Assembly (NCBI GenBank): GCA_025964055.1
Contig: JAOPZP010000617.1
Location: forward strand, 1-8,308
Length of the DNA stretch: 8,308 nucleotides
Direction: 5' to 3'
DNA from: Conexibacter sp.
GTDB lineage: Bacteria > Actinomycetota > Thermoleophilia > Solirubrobacterales > Solirubrobacteraceae
Below the pieces are notes generated by a model. It did not search any database. It was not told the DNA's origin and was given only the letters and a program-made list of their open reading frames with translations. Below are positions 7,365 through 8,308 of the stretch, piece by piece (the stretch's first letter is position 1; each line of letters opens with the position of its first letter). The translations under genes were made by a program, and so were the position numbers.

Positions 7365-8308
7365 CTACAACAACTCGCCGAGCGGGTTCTCCAGGGCCGT
7401 CCGCAGGTCCGCGAGGAACGCAGCCGCGTCGGCCCCGTAGAGGATCCGGTGGTCGCTGACGAGCGTCAGCGTGAGCAGCGACCGGACGGCGAGCTCCCCC
7501 TGGTGGACGGCCGGCCGCTGGGCCACCGCGCCGACGCAGAGGATCGCCGCCTGCGGCGGGTTGATGACGCCGGCGAAGCGGTCGACGCCGAACATCCCCA
7601 GGTTCGAGATCGTGAACGTCCCGCCCGCGAGGTCCTGCGGCGAGGCCGCGCCGTCGCGCACGCGCTGCGCGAGGCGGCGCGACTCGGTCGCGAGCTCGGT
7701 CAGCGAGAGGCGGTCGGCGTCGCGGATCGTCGGCACGACCAGCCCGTCGTCGGCGGCCACCGCGATCCCGACGTTGACGCGCTCGTAGAGCTCGAACCGG
7801 CCTTCGCGGTAGGCGCCGTTGACGCGCGGGTGCCGTCGCAGCGCCCGGGCGGCGATCTTGACGATGATGTCGTTGATCGACGGCAGCACGGCTGCGCGGC
7901 CGCGCAGCTGCTCGCGCAGGGCCAGGACCGCGCCCATGTCGGCGTCGACCGACACCGTGAAGTCGGGGATCGTCGCCCGGGCTTCGGCCATCCGCCGCGC
8001 CACGGTCTGCTGCAGCCGGCTCAACTCCTGGACCGACACCGCGCCCTTGGCGCCCTCGACGGCGGCGGCGGTCGGCGCCGGCGACACGGGCGGCTTGGCG
8101 GGCGTCGCCTCGATCCACGCACGGACGTCGGCCTTGAGGATGCGGCCGTGCGGGCCGCTGCCCGCGAGCTCGCCCAGCTCGACCTCATGCGCCGTGGCGA
8201 GGCGCCGCGCGACGGGCGAGGCGCTGAGGGCGCCGTTGGGCGCCGGCGAGGCAGCGGCGAGCGGCGGTGCAGCAGTCGCCGGCGGCGCGGCCACCGCGGC
8301 CACCGCGA
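7365..8308 (-). CDS. 2-oxo acid dehydrogenase E2 component (dihydrolipoamide acyltransferase), 5' part outside window
   Basis: About 314 C-terminal codons are visible and the frame stays open to the right edge. The visible part starts in an Ala/Pro-rich linker. It continues with a peripheral-subunit-binding domain (SPVARRLATAHEVELGELAGSGPHGRILKADVRAWIE region, about 8100-8220), a second Ala/Pro linker, and the acyltransferase domain from about 8040 down to the stop. That domain has SRLQQTVARRMAEA, INDIIVKIAARALRRHP, FTISNLGMFGVDRFAGVINPPQAAIL and the active-site motif DHRILYGADAA. The catalytic His (codon 7449-7451) is present. The Asp of the usual DHRxxDG is Tyr (codon 7437-7439). The lipoyl domain should lie beyond 8308. 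The GTG at 8303 lies inside the linker and is not a credible start. Substrate (pyruvate, branched-chain 2-oxo acids or acetoin) cannot be decided. Confidence 0.93.
   Translation of the reverse strand, partial: AVAAVAAPPATAAPPLAAASPAPNGALSASPVARRLATAHEVELGELAGSGPHGRILKADVRAWIEATPAKPPVSPAPTAAAVEGAKGAVSVQELSRLQQTVARRMAEARATIPDFTVSVDADMGAVLALREQLRGRAAVLPSINDIIVKIAARALRRHPRVNGAYREGRFELYERVNVGIAVAADDGLVVPTIRDADRLSLTELATESRRLAQRVRDGAASPQDLAGGTFTISNLGMFGVDRFAGVINPPQAAILCVGAVAQRPAVHQGELAVRSLLTLTLVSDHRILYGADAAAFLADLRTALENPLGELL

Noticed and set aside
8301..8303. GTG as the start of the E2 gene
   Set aside because: The frame is open further upstream with the same Ala/Val-rich linker composition, and a start here would leave out the lipoyl domain, so the gene is truncated by the window edge.

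Overview
The window is very GC-rich, gene-dense bacterial DNA with GTG and TTG starts and Shine-Dalgarno motifs close to AGGAGG. This suits a high-GC actinobacterium. The style of the E2 protein and of the sugar-binding lipoprotein would fit Thermoleophilia/Solirubrobacterales, but that placement is a guess.

Layout. At the left edge (1-302, plus strand) is the C-terminal end of a LacI-family repressor with an odd Lys/Ala/Arg-rich tail. It converges on a six-gene minus-strand operon (6911 down to 299), and the two stop codons overlap by 2 bp. In transcription order the operon encodes a sugar-binding lipoprotein, a double-domain sugar ABC ATPase, an RbsC-type permease, an enolase-superfamily acid-sugar dehydratase, a Gfo/Idh/MocA oxidoreductase and an SDR dehydrogenase. 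The six genes contain only 5 intergenic bases in total, and three junctions are identical 4-bp GTGA overlaps. Upstream, a 103-bp gap (6912-7014) carries a recognisable promoter (TTGACG, 17 bp, TACGGT). A run of three 12-bp LacI-like operator units lies across it. Beyond it come an L-rhamnose mutarotase (RhaM family) gene and the 3' part of a 2-oxo acid dehydrogenase E2 gene that runs off the right edge.

How the genes may work together (inference). The ABC transporter imports a sugar and the mutarotase interconverts its anomers. The SDR and/or the Gfo/Idh protein oxidises it at C1, and the enolase-superfamily enzyme dehydrates the resulting aldonate to a 2-keto-3-deoxy acid. This would be a non-phosphorylating route for L-rhamnose or a similar sugar (L-fucose, L-lyxose). 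No kinase, isomerase, lactonase, aldolase or lactaldehyde dehydrogenase is visible, so the route is incomplete here and the substrate is unproven. The LacI-family protein is the natural candidate for the operator array.

I see no RNA gene, CRISPR array, insertion sequence or phage-like element. The most interesting signals are the operator array on the promoter, the unassigned dehydratase/double-dehydrogenase combination, the repressor tail, the overlapping convergent stops and several substituted active-site residues.
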